Below, one piece after another: positions 18,116 to 25,805 of a stretch of DNA of 64,000 nucleotides. This stretch comes from Actinomycetospora sp. TBRC 11914. GTDB taxonomy: Bacteria; Actinomycetota; Actinomycetes; Mycobacteriales; Pseudonocardiaceae. The stretch is from the NCBI RefSeq assembly GCF_012933465.1, contig NZ_JABBND010000005.1, positions 1-64,000 of the forward strand, in the 5' to 3' direction. Position 1 is the stretch's first letter; every line of letters begins with the position of its first letter. Below the pieces are notes generated by a model, which did no database searches, was not told the origin of the DNA, and was given only the letters and a program-made list of their open reading frames with translations. A program made the position numbers and the translations under genes.

Positions 18116-19588
18116 TCAGTAGGCGCCGCGGCCCTTGGCCACCGCGAACAGCGTCTTCCAGATGATCAGAGCGTCGAGCGCGAGCGACCACTGCTCGACG
18201 TAGCGCAGGTCGAGACGGACCGACTCCTCCCAGTCCAGGTCGGAGCGGCCGTTGATCTGCCACAGGCCGGTCAGGCCGGGCTTCACGAACAACCGCCGCC
18301 GTGCCTCGCCCTCGTAGCGCCGGTCGGTGACCGGCAGCGGGCGCGGGCCGACGAGCGACATCTGGCCGAGCAGCACGTTGACCAGCTGCGGGAGCTCGTC
18401 GACCGACGTGCGGCGCAGCCATCGCCCGACCCGCGTGATCCGCGGATCGGCGGAGATCTTGAACAGTTCCCCGGTCCCGTGCCGGTTCAGCGCGTCGAGA
18501 CCGGGCCGTAGCGCCTCGGCGCCGCGGACCATCGTGCGGAACTTCCACATCGTGAACTCGCGCCCCTGCCATCCGGCCCGGGCCTGGCGGAAGATCGCCG
18601 GTCCTGGACTGGTGAGCCGGATCGCGAGCGCGATCGTCACCAACAGGGGCGAGAGGACGATCAGCGCGATGAGGGCGACCAGCCGATCGAGGACTGCCTT
18701 GGCCACGCGGCGCCCACCCGCCAGCTGGGGTTCGTCGACGTGGAGCAGGGGCAGTCCGCAGACCGGCCGGATCGCGATCCGAGGGCCCGCGACGTCGATC
18801 AGCGCCGAGGCCACGAGCAGGTCGATCCCCGACCTGGCGAGGCTCCAGGACAGCATCTGCAGGGCGGACCCGTCCATCTCCGGGCAGGGCAGGACGGCGA
18901 CGGCGTCGGCGGAGGTCATCCGGAGCGCGAGGTCGACGTCCTCGAAGCCCCCCAGTACCGGCACGCCCAGCGCGGCCAGGTCGCTGGAGTCTCCCCCGCC
19001 CGGGACGCACGCCCCCACGATCCGCATCCCGTGGTGGGGATCGTGGCGCATCTGCCGGACCAGCTCGGCACCCGTGCGCGCATGGCCCACGAGGAGGACG
19101 TCGCTCATGTAGAATCCGCGCCGACGCTCGCGATGCACCCGCTTGCGGAGCAGGTAGCGCCCCAGCAGCGTCAGGGCGGTCGCCATCGGCAGGGCGATGA
19201 GGACGTAACCCCGCGCGGTCTCCGCCTTGGTCGCCCAGGACGCGGTCGCGACCGTGGCGATCACGGCGACCGCCGCGGCGAGCACTCGACGGAACTCCTC
19301 GAACCCGACCGACAGGAAGCGGGCCTCGTAGGCACGAGCGGCCGACATCGCCGCCAACCACAGCAGGGGCAGACCCGCGCTCAGCGCGACGTACTCCCAC
19401 CGCGGGTCCGGCGTCGCGGGGTCTCCCCAGCGGATGTCGTAGGCGGCCATCCCAGCCACCAGGGCGGCGGCGGCGTCGATCCCGACGACGGTCCGGACGT
19501 AGCGGCGCTCCCACGTCCTCCGGGACGACCGGACCACCAGTGGCTGGTCCGGCGCCGCCCGGCCCGCGTCCGCCTTGGCGATGCCCAC
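18116..19588 (-). CDS. undecaprenyl-phosphate sugar phosphotransferase (WbaP/CpsE type)
   Basis: This is the initiating enzyme, which moves a sugar-1-phosphate onto undecaprenyl phosphate. Its 490 residues include four N-terminal hydrophobic segments, a central CoA-binding-like Rossmann region (SDVLLVGHARTGAELV), a fifth membrane segment near residue 300, and the C-terminal bacterial sugar transferase domain with FRQARAGWQGREFTMWKFRTM, SVDELPQL, LVGPRPLP and KPGLTGLWQINGRS. GTG at 19588 has a GGGAGGGGG Shine-Dalgarno. It is the first gene of the minus-strand operon, so its promoter should lie in the divergent space up to 19792. The family usually transfers Gal-1-P or Glc-1-P. Confidence 0.93.
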   Translation of the reverse strand: MGIAKADAGRAAPDQPLVVRSSRRTWERRYVRTVVGIDAAAALVAGMAAYDIRWGDPATPDPRWEYVALSAGLPLLWLAAMSAARAYEARFLSVGFEEFRRVLAAAVAVIATVATASWATKAETARGYVLIALPMATALTLLGRYLLRKRVHRERRRGFYMSDVLLVGHARTGAELVRQMRHDPHHGMRIVGACVPGGGDSSDLAALGVPVLGGFEDVDLALRMTSADAVAVLPCPEMDGSALQMLSWSLARSGIDLLVASALIDVAGPRIAIRPVCGLPLLHVDEPQLAGGRRVAKAVLDRLVALIALIVLSPLLVTIALAIRLTSPGPAIFRQARAGWQGREFTMWKFRTMVRGAEALRPGLDALNRHGTGELFKISADPRITRVGRWLRRTSVDELPQLVNVLLGQMSLVGPRPLPVTDRRYEGEARRRLFVKPGLTGLWQINGRSDLDWEESVRLDLRYVEQWSLALDALIIWKTLFAVAKGRGAY

Positions 19589-19792
19589 GCCGGACCCCCT
19601 CCCGCCGCTCGATGAACGCTCGAGGATCGTCGCAGCTCACGGGCGGGATGTCGGTCGTCAAGAATGATGATTGGAACCGCCACGGCTCGGCCCTCAGACG
19701 TTTGTCCCAGGGCATTTCGAGGCCCGCCGGTTCGGGCTCGTCCGGTCCTGGAGCCGGCTGCACGGCATCAGCCGAACAATGGCGGCGGAGGA

Positions 19793-20506
19793 ATGACCTC
19801 GGCTACCGTGCGGGACGTGTTGCGCGCGCGCCGACGCCGGGACAGGTCCGACGAACGGCAGGAGGCGCTCTGCCCGCCGTGGGCCCTGAGGGTCGCTGTC
19901 GCCGCCTCGCTCGCGGTCGTGCTCCTCGCTGAGGTCGTCTGGCGCACCCGCCAACCCGATCCCGCCGACGCCGACCTGATGTACTGGCAGGAGGTCGCGA
20001 AGGTCCGCGCCGACGGCGTCGCGACGGCCGTCGCGACGGCGGTCGGGCCGCTGGTAGTACTGGCCGCGGTGGTGGGCGTGGCGGTGGCCGGGCGGGCGAG
20101 GCGTTGGGACGCAGCGCTCCTCGCACTTGTCGCCGTTCCGGGCACACTGGCGGTCGAGCTGGTGGTCAAGGAGGTCGTTCATCGCCAGCGGCCGGGCGGG
20201 GACGACCTGCTGTTCCCGTCGGGTCATGTCGCGGTGGCGACAGCGGCGGCGGTCACCGTCGTGCTGGTCCTCAGATCGACGGCCGTGGCAGCGCGGACAC
20301 GGAGACGGGTCGCTCTGGGAGCGGGTCTGTCCGTCGTCGTCGTGGCCGTGGCACGACTGGTGCAGACCGTCCACTACGCCACGGACGTCGTCGGGGGCGT
20401 CGCCCTGGGGCTCGCCACGACCTGCTGGGCGGCAGTGGCGCTGACCGCGGCGGCTGGTCCAGGTCGAGCCCGAGCTAGCCGCGGGGGTGGGCGGGCCGCA
20501 CCGTAG
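19793..20506 (+). CDS. PAP2-superfamily membrane phosphatase
   Basis: This 237-residue membrane protein has five to six hydrophobic segments and all three PAP2 motifs: KEVVHRQRPGG (K-x6-R-P), PSGH, and RLVQTVHYATDVVGG (R-x6-H-x3-D). Such enzymes remove phosphate from lipid phosphates such as undecaprenyl pyrophosphate or phosphatidic acid. I chose ATG at 19793 because the Gly/Arg-rich sequence before it looks untranslated, although GGCGGAGGA sits very close to the ATG. It faces away from the EPS operon, and recycling of the carrier lipid would make sense there, but this link is only contextual. Confidence 0.8.
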   Translation: MTSATVRDVLRARRRRDRSDERQEALCPPWALRVAVAASLAVVLLAEVVWRTRQPDPADADLMYWQEVAKVRADGVATAVATAVGPLVVLAAVVGVAVAGRARRWDAALLALVAVPGTLAVELVVKEVVHRQRPGGDDLLFPSGHVAVATAAAVTVVLVLRSTAVAARTRRRVALGAGLSVVVVAVARLVQTVHYATDVVGGVALGLATTCWAAVALTAAAGPGRARASRGGGRAAP

Positions 20507-20831
20507 AACTCCGGCGGCGGCGAGACTTCGCACATTTTGACGAATTCTCCAGCACATCGCGCCTGCGACGCACGCATTCAGCGGACGTCAAGCACCTGAA
20601 GAGGCTAGCAATGATGTCGAGGGCGAAAACCCATCAAGGGTTGTCGTTGCTTCGCCGTGGTCGTTCGCGAACCCTATTTCAGCCCCTCGTGAGATGACCG
20701 CACGAGCGGGAACTCCATTCCGCCGAGCCAGATCCGCACCACGATGACAGTCCGGTGGCCGCCTGGCTGTCCGGACCTCTGGACTGTCGGAAGCCAGCGA
20801 CAGTCGGCCTGGACTGCGCCATGCCCCCTCC
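20507..20831. other. convergent intergenic region between PAP2 and AraC genes
   Basis: This 325-base stretch shows no coding frame with good codon use. It separates two convergent genes and contains one clear hairpin at 20782-20805, listed separately. Base composition is less GC-rich than the genes, for example around 20520-20550. Confidence 0.5.
20782..20805. terminator. hairpin between convergent genes
   Basis: GACTGTCG at 20782-20789 and CGACAGTC at 20798-20805 form a perfect 8-bp inverted repeat with an 8-base loop. It lies between the ends of the PAP2 and AraC genes, where a bidirectional terminator is expected. There is no T run, which is common for actinomycete hairpins. Confidence 0.4.
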
Positions 20832-21770
20832 TCAGGCCCCCCGGAGCATCGCCCGACGGTAGGCCACCGGGGTCCGCCCGGTCACGCTCTTGACGAGCTG
20901 ACCGAACCGCGTCGCGTTCGGGAAGCCCCAGCGCCGCGCGATCGCCGAGACGGGCGTGGCCGCCTGGGCGGGGTCGGTGAGGTCGGCGAGGCAGCGCTGC
21001 AGGCGCCGCTCCCGGATCGTCGTCCCGACGGTCCGGCCGTCCTCCGCGAACACCGCGTGCAGCAGCCGCGTCGAGACGAACATCGCGGCGGCCACCGACC
21101 GCGGGGAGAGCGTCGGGTCGGCCAGGTTCTCGTCGATGTGCCGCTCGACGCGCGCCCGCAGCTCCGCGTGGGGTTCGAGGGCGTCGAGCAGACCGCGCCG
21201 GGCGAGCTCGTCGTCGAACAGGGTCCGCGCCAGCTCGGCCGCGTGCCGCGCGGTGGCGAGCACCGCGTCGGGCCGGCACCCGGCGCCCGGCCCCTCCAAC
21301 GCCTCGTGCAGTCCGGTGAGCAGGCCCGCGACGGCGGGGGTGAGCCCGCGGGCACCGTCGAGCGTGGTCGCGGTGAGGTCGGCCGCCCGCCGGCCCCCAC
21401 CCGCCGTCGGGAAGCGGAAGCACAGGCTGCGGTAGTCCTCGCCGCTGGTGATCTCGACGGGGCGCGTGGAGTCGTAGAACACCAGGTCGCCGGGCCCGAC
21501 GCGGGCCAGCCGGCCGTCCTGCCGGAACTCCGCGGTCCCCGCGAGCTGCACCGAGAGCAGGTACTCGGCCGGGCTCGCATCGATGTGCGCCGCCGTCCGG
21601 ACCGCGCGGTGCGGCCGCGAGGTCATCGCGACCAGCGAGGCCTCCCCCAGCCGGCGCCGGCTCACGCTGCCGCGGAACCGCTCGGGGCGGGCGCACTCGA
21701 CGTCGAAGCGCAGCAGCGCCCCGGTGACGGCGCCCTGCCACGCACCCATTCCCCGGACCTCGTCGTCCAC
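20832..21770 (-). CDS. AraC-family transcriptional regulator
   Basis: This 312-residue regulator has an AraC-binding-like cupin N-terminal half (residues 50-170, with DLVFYDST and EYLLSVQLAG) and a C-terminal double helix-turn-helix: LSPRSVAAAMFVSTRLLHAVF and VSAIARRWGFPNATRFGQLVK, ending in the typical TGRTPVAYRR. GTG at 21770 is preceded by GGAGGAGGT six bases upstream; longer readings of the frame run antisense through the hydrolase gene and are rejected. It is divergent from the hydrolase/monooxygenase pair with 96 bases between them, so it probably controls that pair in response to an aromatic or similar small molecule. Confidence 0.88.
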   Translation of the reverse strand: MDDEVRGMGAWQGAVTGALLRFDVECARPERFRGSVSRRRLGEASLVAMTSRPHRAVRTAAHIDASPAEYLLSVQLAGTAEFRQDGRLARVGPGDLVFYDSTRPVEITSGEDYRSLCFRFPTAGGGRRAADLTATTLDGARGLTPAVAGLLTGLHEALEGPGAGCRPDAVLATARHAAELARTLFDDELARRGLLDALEPHAELRARVERHIDENLADPTLSPRSVAAAMFVSTRLLHAVFAEDGRTVGTTIRERRLQRCLADLTDPAQAATPVSAIARRWGFPNATRFGQLVKSVTGRTPVAYRRAMLRGA

Positions 21771-21866
21771 GGTGCACCTCCTCCCCGCCGCCGGCGTGCA
21801 GCGGACGGAGATGTCCGTGCACTGTAGCGAGAGCGACGAGACCCGGACCACACCTAGCGTGACCGC

Positions 21867-22865
21867 ATGAGCACCGTCGCGAGACCGCGCGTGTGGGAGT
21901 CGGTGGTCCCGACGACGTCCCGACGCGGGCACTTCTGGGTGCCGGGCGAGCGGGTCACCGGCGCCGACGGGGCCGTCCGCGCGAAGGGCCCGATGTTCGT
22001 GGCCTGGGAGGCGCCGGCCGCGGACACCGACCGGCCGCCGGTCGTCCTCGTCCACGGCGGCGGCGGGCAGGGCACCGACTGGCTCGGCACCCCCGACGGG
22101 CGGCCGGGCTGGGCGGCGGGGTTCGTCGCCGCCGGGTACCCGACGTTCGTCGTCGACCGCCCGGGCCACGGACGGTCGCCGGCCCACCCCGACGTCACCG
22201 GCACCCCCGGCGCGCAGTTCGACTACGGCACCGGGGAGGCCCTCTTCTTCCCCGGCCGTCCCGACCACACCCGCTGGCCGCTGGATCCCGAGGACGAGGC
22301 CGCGACCGACCGCTGGATCGCGCCACTGGGCTCCCTGCCGGTCGACCTCGCCGCGTCCCAACGCATGGACGCCGACCGGCTGGCCGCGCTGCTCGACGAG
22401 CTGGGACCCGCCGTCGTCGTCACCCACTCCGCCGGCGGGCCGTGCGGGTGGCTGCTGGCCGACCGACGGCCCGAGCTCATCCGGGCACTCGTCGCGATCG
22501 AGCCGATCGGCCCGGCGTTCGCCACCTTCCCCGGCATCGGCACGCTCGACTGGGGCCTCACGGCGGCACCCCTGACCTACGACCCGCCCCGCGCCTCGGC
22601 CGACGAGGCCCGGGCCGCCGACCCGACGACGTTGCGCGTCCCCGCCCTCGCCGACCTCCCGGTCGCGCTGCTGACCGGCGGGGCGTCGGTGTTCGCGGAC
22701 TTCGCCGACGACGTCGTGCGCTGGCTCGTGACCGCGGGCGCCGCCGTCGAGCGCGTCCACCTGCCCGATCACGGCGTGACCGGCAACGGCCACGCCCTGA
22801 CCTACGAGACCAACTCCGACGACACGCTCGCCGTGGTCCTGCGCTGGATCGAGGAGACGACATGA
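21867..22865 (+). CDS. alpha/beta hydrolase (esterase-like)
   Basis: This 332-residue protein has the alpha/beta-hydrolase core: an oxyanion-hole segment VLVHGGGGQG, nucleophile elbow VVTHSAGGP with Ser, and a C-terminal His in TGNGHAL. An acid is probably the Asp in GGASVFADFADD. It would hydrolyse an ester or lactone in the cytoplasm; no signal peptide is visible. ATG at 21867 has no strong Shine-Dalgarno within 20 bases, so it may be leaderless or weakly translated. It overlaps the next gene as ATGA and is divergent from an AraC regulator, which together look like a small catabolic unit. Confidence 0.85.
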   Translation: MSTVARPRVWESVVPTTSRRGHFWVPGERVTGADGAVRAKGPMFVAWEAPAADTDRPPVVLVHGGGGQGTDWLGTPDGRPGWAAGFVAAGYPTFVVDRPGHGRSPAHPDVTGTPGAQFDYGTGEALFFPGRPDHTRWPLDPEDEAATDRWIAPLGSLPVDLAASQRMDADRLAALLDELGPAVVVTHSAGGPCGWLLADRRPELIRALVAIEPIGPAFATFPGIGTLDWGLTAAPLTYDPPRASADEARAADPTTLRVPALADLPVALLTGGASVFADFADDVVRWLVTAGAAVERVHLPDHGVTGNGHALTYETNSDDTLAVVLRWIEETT

Positions 22866-24064
22866 CCGAGCAGCTCACGCGTCCCGCGAACTCCGCGGCC
22901 GGGGCTCTGCGCCCCGGCGACGGCGTCGACGAGGTGATGGCGCGCCTCGTGGAGCTCGACCCGCTGCTGCGGGCCGAGGCCGAGGGCTCCGAGGCCGGCG
23001 GGCGCCTGACCCCGCGCGTCGAGGAGGCGCTGTCCTCGAGCGGGGTGTGGACCGTCGGCACCCCGCGCGAGCTCGGCGGCGGCGAGTTCACCCCGCGCCA
23101 GCAGATCGCTGCGGTCGAGACGCTCGCGCGGGCCGACGCGTCGACGGCGTGGGTGGTCATGGCCGTCGAGATGATCACCGGCGCGACCGCGGCGTACCTG
23201 GGCGAGGACGCCTGGCGCTCGTTGACCGAGCCGTACGACGGCGAGGTGCGCGCGGCCGGGCAGGGCACGAAGCCGGGGCGGGCGGTCGCCGTCGAGGGCG
23301 GGTACCTGGTGTCGGGGTCGTGGCAGTTCGCGTCCGGCCTGCACCACGCGACCCACGTCCACACGGCCGCGCTCGACGAGCAGGCCGGCGAGATGCTGGT
23401 GTTCACGCTCCCCAAGGAGCAGGCGACGCTGGTCGACAACTGGGACGTCATGGGCCTGCGCGCCACCGGCAGCATCGACTACCACCTCGACGAGGTGTTC
23501 GTGCCCGCCGAGTACGTCTACTCCGGCCCGACGACGCAGCCGCGGGTCGGCGGCGGGCTCTACCGGCTGGGCGTCGCGAACCTCGCCGGGATCGGGCACA
23601 CCGGCTGGGCGCTCGGTGTCGCGCGGCGGCTGCTCGACGAGATGCAGGCGATCGTCGCCGCGAAGACCGGCACGCCCGGCGCCGGCGTGGACACCGCCGA
23701 GTTCCACGCCGACTACGCCCGCGCCGAGGCGTCGCTGCGCGCGGCGCGGGCCTGGAACATGGAGGTCTGGGCCGACAACGAGGCGATGCTCGACCGCAGC
23801 GAGACCCTGTCGACCGACCAGGAGACCCTGACCCGTCTCGCGCTGAACACCGCCACCTGGACCGCGCACGAGATCGGGCAGACCGTGTACCGGTGGGCCG
23901 GCACGGCCGCGCTGCGCGAGGGGCCGCTCAACCGCGTGTTCCGCGACCTGCACGGCGGCACCCAGCACATCACCTCCGGGCCCGGGGTGCTGCACGGTTG
24001 CGGACGACGACTGGCCGGTCAGGCCCCCGACGCGCAGTGGGTGTTCCTCAGCCTCGTCGGGTGA
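22862..24064 (+). CDS. acyl-CoA dehydrogenase-like flavin monooxygenase
   Basis: This 400-residue protein has the acyl-CoA dehydrogenase fold and most resembles the flavin-dependent monooxygenase branch (HsaA/DszC/HpaB-like). Features are PRELGGGEFTPRQQIAAVETLARADAS at the N-terminus, FASGLHHATHV and WDVMGLRATGSIDY for flavin and substrate contacts, and FRDLHGGTQHI near the end. The acyl-CoA dehydrogenase catalytic Glu is not evident, which supports the monooxygenase reading. ATG at 22862 overlaps the hydrolase stop. The pair could hydroxylate and then cleave a substrate, or act on an aromatic ester; a partner flavin reductase is not in the window. Confidence 0.85.
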   Translation: MTEQLTRPANSAAGALRPGDGVDEVMARLVELDPLLRAEAEGSEAGGRLTPRVEEALSSSGVWTVGTPRELGGGEFTPRQQIAAVETLARADASTAWVVMAVEMITGATAAYLGEDAWRSLTEPYDGEVRAAGQGTKPGRAVAVEGGYLVSGSWQFASGLHHATHVHTAALDEQAGEMLVFTLPKEQATLVDNWDVMGLRATGSIDYHLDEVFVPAEYVYSGPTTQPRVGGGLYRLGVANLAGIGHTGWALGVARRLLDEMQAIVAAKTGTPGAGVDTAEFHADYARAEASLRAARAWNMEVWADNEAMLDRSETLSTDQETLTRLALNTATWTAHEIGQTVYRWAGTAALREGPLNRVFRDLHGGTQHITSGPGVLHGCGRRLAGQAPDAQWVFLSLVG

Positions 24065-24071
24065 GGAACCA

Positions 24072-24761
24072 CTACGGCGGCTGCGACGGCATCGAGGACG
24101 GCGGACGCGGTGCGGCCGCCCGTATCGGCGGGACGGCGTCGACGACGACGTTGTCGCGATAGCTGTGGGCCGCGTGGTCGAACGGACCGCCGCAGGTGAC
24201 GAGGGTCAGGCCGGCCGGTCCGGCCGAGGTGGCCACGGAGCCGGGCAGGTCGGCCTTCGGGTAGCGGCGGACGGAGACGACGACGTAGTCCGCCTCCCCC
24301 GACGTCGTCGTGACCGTCACCGGGTCACCGGGCTGCAGCCGGTCGAGCCAGAACAGCGCCCCCGGTCCGGACACCGCCGAGTCGACGTGCCCGGCGATCA
24401 GGGCCGTTCCGGTGTCCGCGCCGGGAACGGCGCCCTCCCGCCACCACCCGACGCGGTCGGGATCGTCGGGCACCCGCAGATCACCGTCGGGTGCGTCGAC
24501 CGGGTCGACGGGGGCTCGCACGCCCAGCGCCGGGATGGCGAGCACCACCGGGCGGCCGAGGACGCGGGGCGCCCCCGGGAGGGGCGTGACGGCGCGTGGC
24601 GTCTCCGGAACCGACGGAGGAAGTGCGGCACGGTCACCGTCGGCGGCGACGAGCGCGGCGTGGAGAGCCCAGCCGAACCCCCACACGACCAGGATCAGCC
24701 CCAGCACGATCGCGCCGGACGACAGCCACCACGCGGTGCGACCGTGACGCTCACGGGCCAC
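24072..24761 (-). CDS. class F sortase
   Basis: This 229-residue membrane-anchored transpeptidase has an N-terminal membrane segment (residues 12-35) and the sortase beta-barrel with catalytic H125 (IAGHVDS), C190 (LVTCGGPF) and R202 (HSYRDN), in the order typical of class F. It would cut a sorting signal and attach a protein to the cell wall. GTG or ATG at 24761 lies 11 bases inside the end of the upstream gene, so the two form an operon. The upstream protein is the obvious candidate substrate but lacks a recognisable LPxTG motif. Confidence 0.9.
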   Translation of the reverse strand: MARERHGRTAWWLSSGAIVLGLILVVWGFGWALHAALVAADGDRAALPPSVPETPRAVTPLPGAPRVLGRPVVLAIPALGVRAPVDPVDAPDGDLRVPDDPDRVGWWREGAVPGADTGTALIAGHVDSAVSGPGALFWLDRLQPGDPVTVTTTSGEADYVVVSVRRYPKADLPGSVATSAGPAGLTLVTCGGPFDHAAHSYRDNVVVDAVPPIRAAAPRPPSSMPSQPP

Positions 24762-25332
24762 GGCGTCGCCGGGGCCGGAACGCCGTCGCGCCGACGCCGA
24801 CCAGTACCAGCCCCACCAGACCGATCACCACGGGGCCGATCGCTCCCGCCCTACCCACTGTGGCGCGCTCGCCGCCGGTGCCGGCCTCGACCCGTGTCGG
24901 TGGGTGCGCCACCGACGACGTCGTGGTCGTCGGCGGGACGACGGTGGTCGAGTAGGACGGAGGCGGCGGGATGCCGTCGGAGGGTGGATAGACCGCGCTC
25001 GACGGCGGCGGATAGCCAGAAGGCGGTGGATAGCCAGAAGGCGGTGGATAGCCAGAAGGCGGTGGATAGCCAGAAGGCGGCGGATAGCCCGACGGCGGCG
25101 GATAGCCCGACGGCGGCGGAGGGCTCGGCGGCGGTGAATAGGTGGTCGTCCTCGTCGAGGAGCACGAGAACACGCTCACGAGGACGATGATCAGCAGGAC
25201 GCCGAGGGCCAGCAGCGTCCACCACAGGGTCTGCCGGGAACGCGGGGGCGTCTCCGTGGGCGGGCCGCCGTACGACCCTCCCGAGGAGCCGTCGTACGAA
25301 TCCCCTCCCGGGGATTCGGGGCCATAGGACAT
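24751..25332 (-). CDS. proline-rich PPPSGY-repeat membrane protein
   Basis: This 193-residue protein has a short cytoplasmic Gly/Pro-rich N-terminus, a membrane segment (TLWWTLLALGVLLIIVLVSVF, about residues 36-56), a run of six PPPSGY-type repeats, and a second hydrophobic segment near the C-terminus followed by RPRRRRGP. The end therefore resembles a cell-wall sorting signal with a basic tail, but no LPxTG-like motif precedes it; the nearest sequence is RVEAGTGGERAT. The stop overlaps the sortase start. A cell-wall-spanning stalk or a sortase accessory protein are both possible. The repeat array is also visible as an 18-bp DNA repeat. Confidence 0.75.
   Translation of the reverse strand: MSYGPESPGGDSYDGSSGGSYGGPPTETPPRSRQTLWWTLLALGVLLIIVLVSVFSCSSTRTTTYSPPPSPPPPSGYPPPSGYPPPSGYPPPSGYPPPSGYPPPSGYPPPSSAVYPPSDGIPPPPSYSTTVVPPTTTTSSVAHPPTRVEAGTGGERATVGRAGAIGPVVIGLVGLVLVGVGATAFRPRRRRGP
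25003..25119. repeat. 18-bp tandem repeat encoding PPPSGY units
   Basis: About six head-to-tail copies of an 18-base unit, four nearly identical followed by two more diverged ones, lie inside the proline-rich membrane protein gene. Copy number is likely to vary between strains because such arrays slip during replication. Confidence 0.85.
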
Positions 25333-25805
25333 CGACGGCCTCCCTCCAGACGGGCGGTGATCCTCCGATTCCCGGAATGGGCATCCGGGCTCCGGACGCT
25401 CAGAGCACCGGCGCCCCGACCCCGTGAGTATGCGCGTTCCCGAGCCTGCCTCCGGATGATCCGATCAGGTGCGGAAAGCCGGGTTCGTCATCGCCTGATG
25501 GACGCCTGAGCAACCCGACCATGCGTCCGAACGTGTAGATCTCGCAGTACGACGAAGAACGAGCCCACGCAGCGGACTGAACCCATCGGGGCAGATTCAG
25601 AGGCCGGCCGGACACATTCACAGCCTCCGAACGGCTCAGGTACTCCTCGATGATGTCGGGTTGGCCGGGAACCCACATCGCGAACTCCCGAATGGCCTAC
25701 TGAGATCTGCGCACTGTCGGCCGTAGCGGTGCGTCCCGACACTGAGACCCCCGGTCGGGTCTCAGCGCGTGAACCCGGCCGCCAATGCCTCGTCGGGAGT
25801 GCACC
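25333..25805. other. divergent intergenic region
   Basis: This stretch separates the membrane-protein/sortase operon from the radical oxidase gene. It must hold both promoters, but no convincing -35/-10 pair could be fixed. A short minus-strand frame at 25400-25678 is listed separately as a doubtful gene; the rest shows no coding signal. Confidence 0.5.
25400..25678 (-). CDS. small hypothetical protein, doubtful
   Basis: A 92-residue frame starts at ATG 25678 with GGGAG seven bases upstream. Codon use is moderately actinomycete-like, with Trp, Tyr and Cys scattered as in a real protein (EEYLSRSEAVNVSGRPLN, SYCEIYTFGRMVG). No family, signal or membrane segment is recognised. It lies alone between divergent genes and could equally be a remnant or chance frame. 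Confidence 0.35.
   Translation of the reverse strand: MWVPGQPDIIEEYLSRSEAVNVSGRPLNLPRWVQSAAWARSSSYCEIYTFGRMVGLLRRPSGDDEPGFPHLIGSSGGRLGNAHTHGVGAPVL

Noticed and set aside
25003..25119. Regular direct repeats that could be taken for a CRISPR array
   Set aside because: Units are 18 bp with no unique spacers and lie in frame inside a coding gene.
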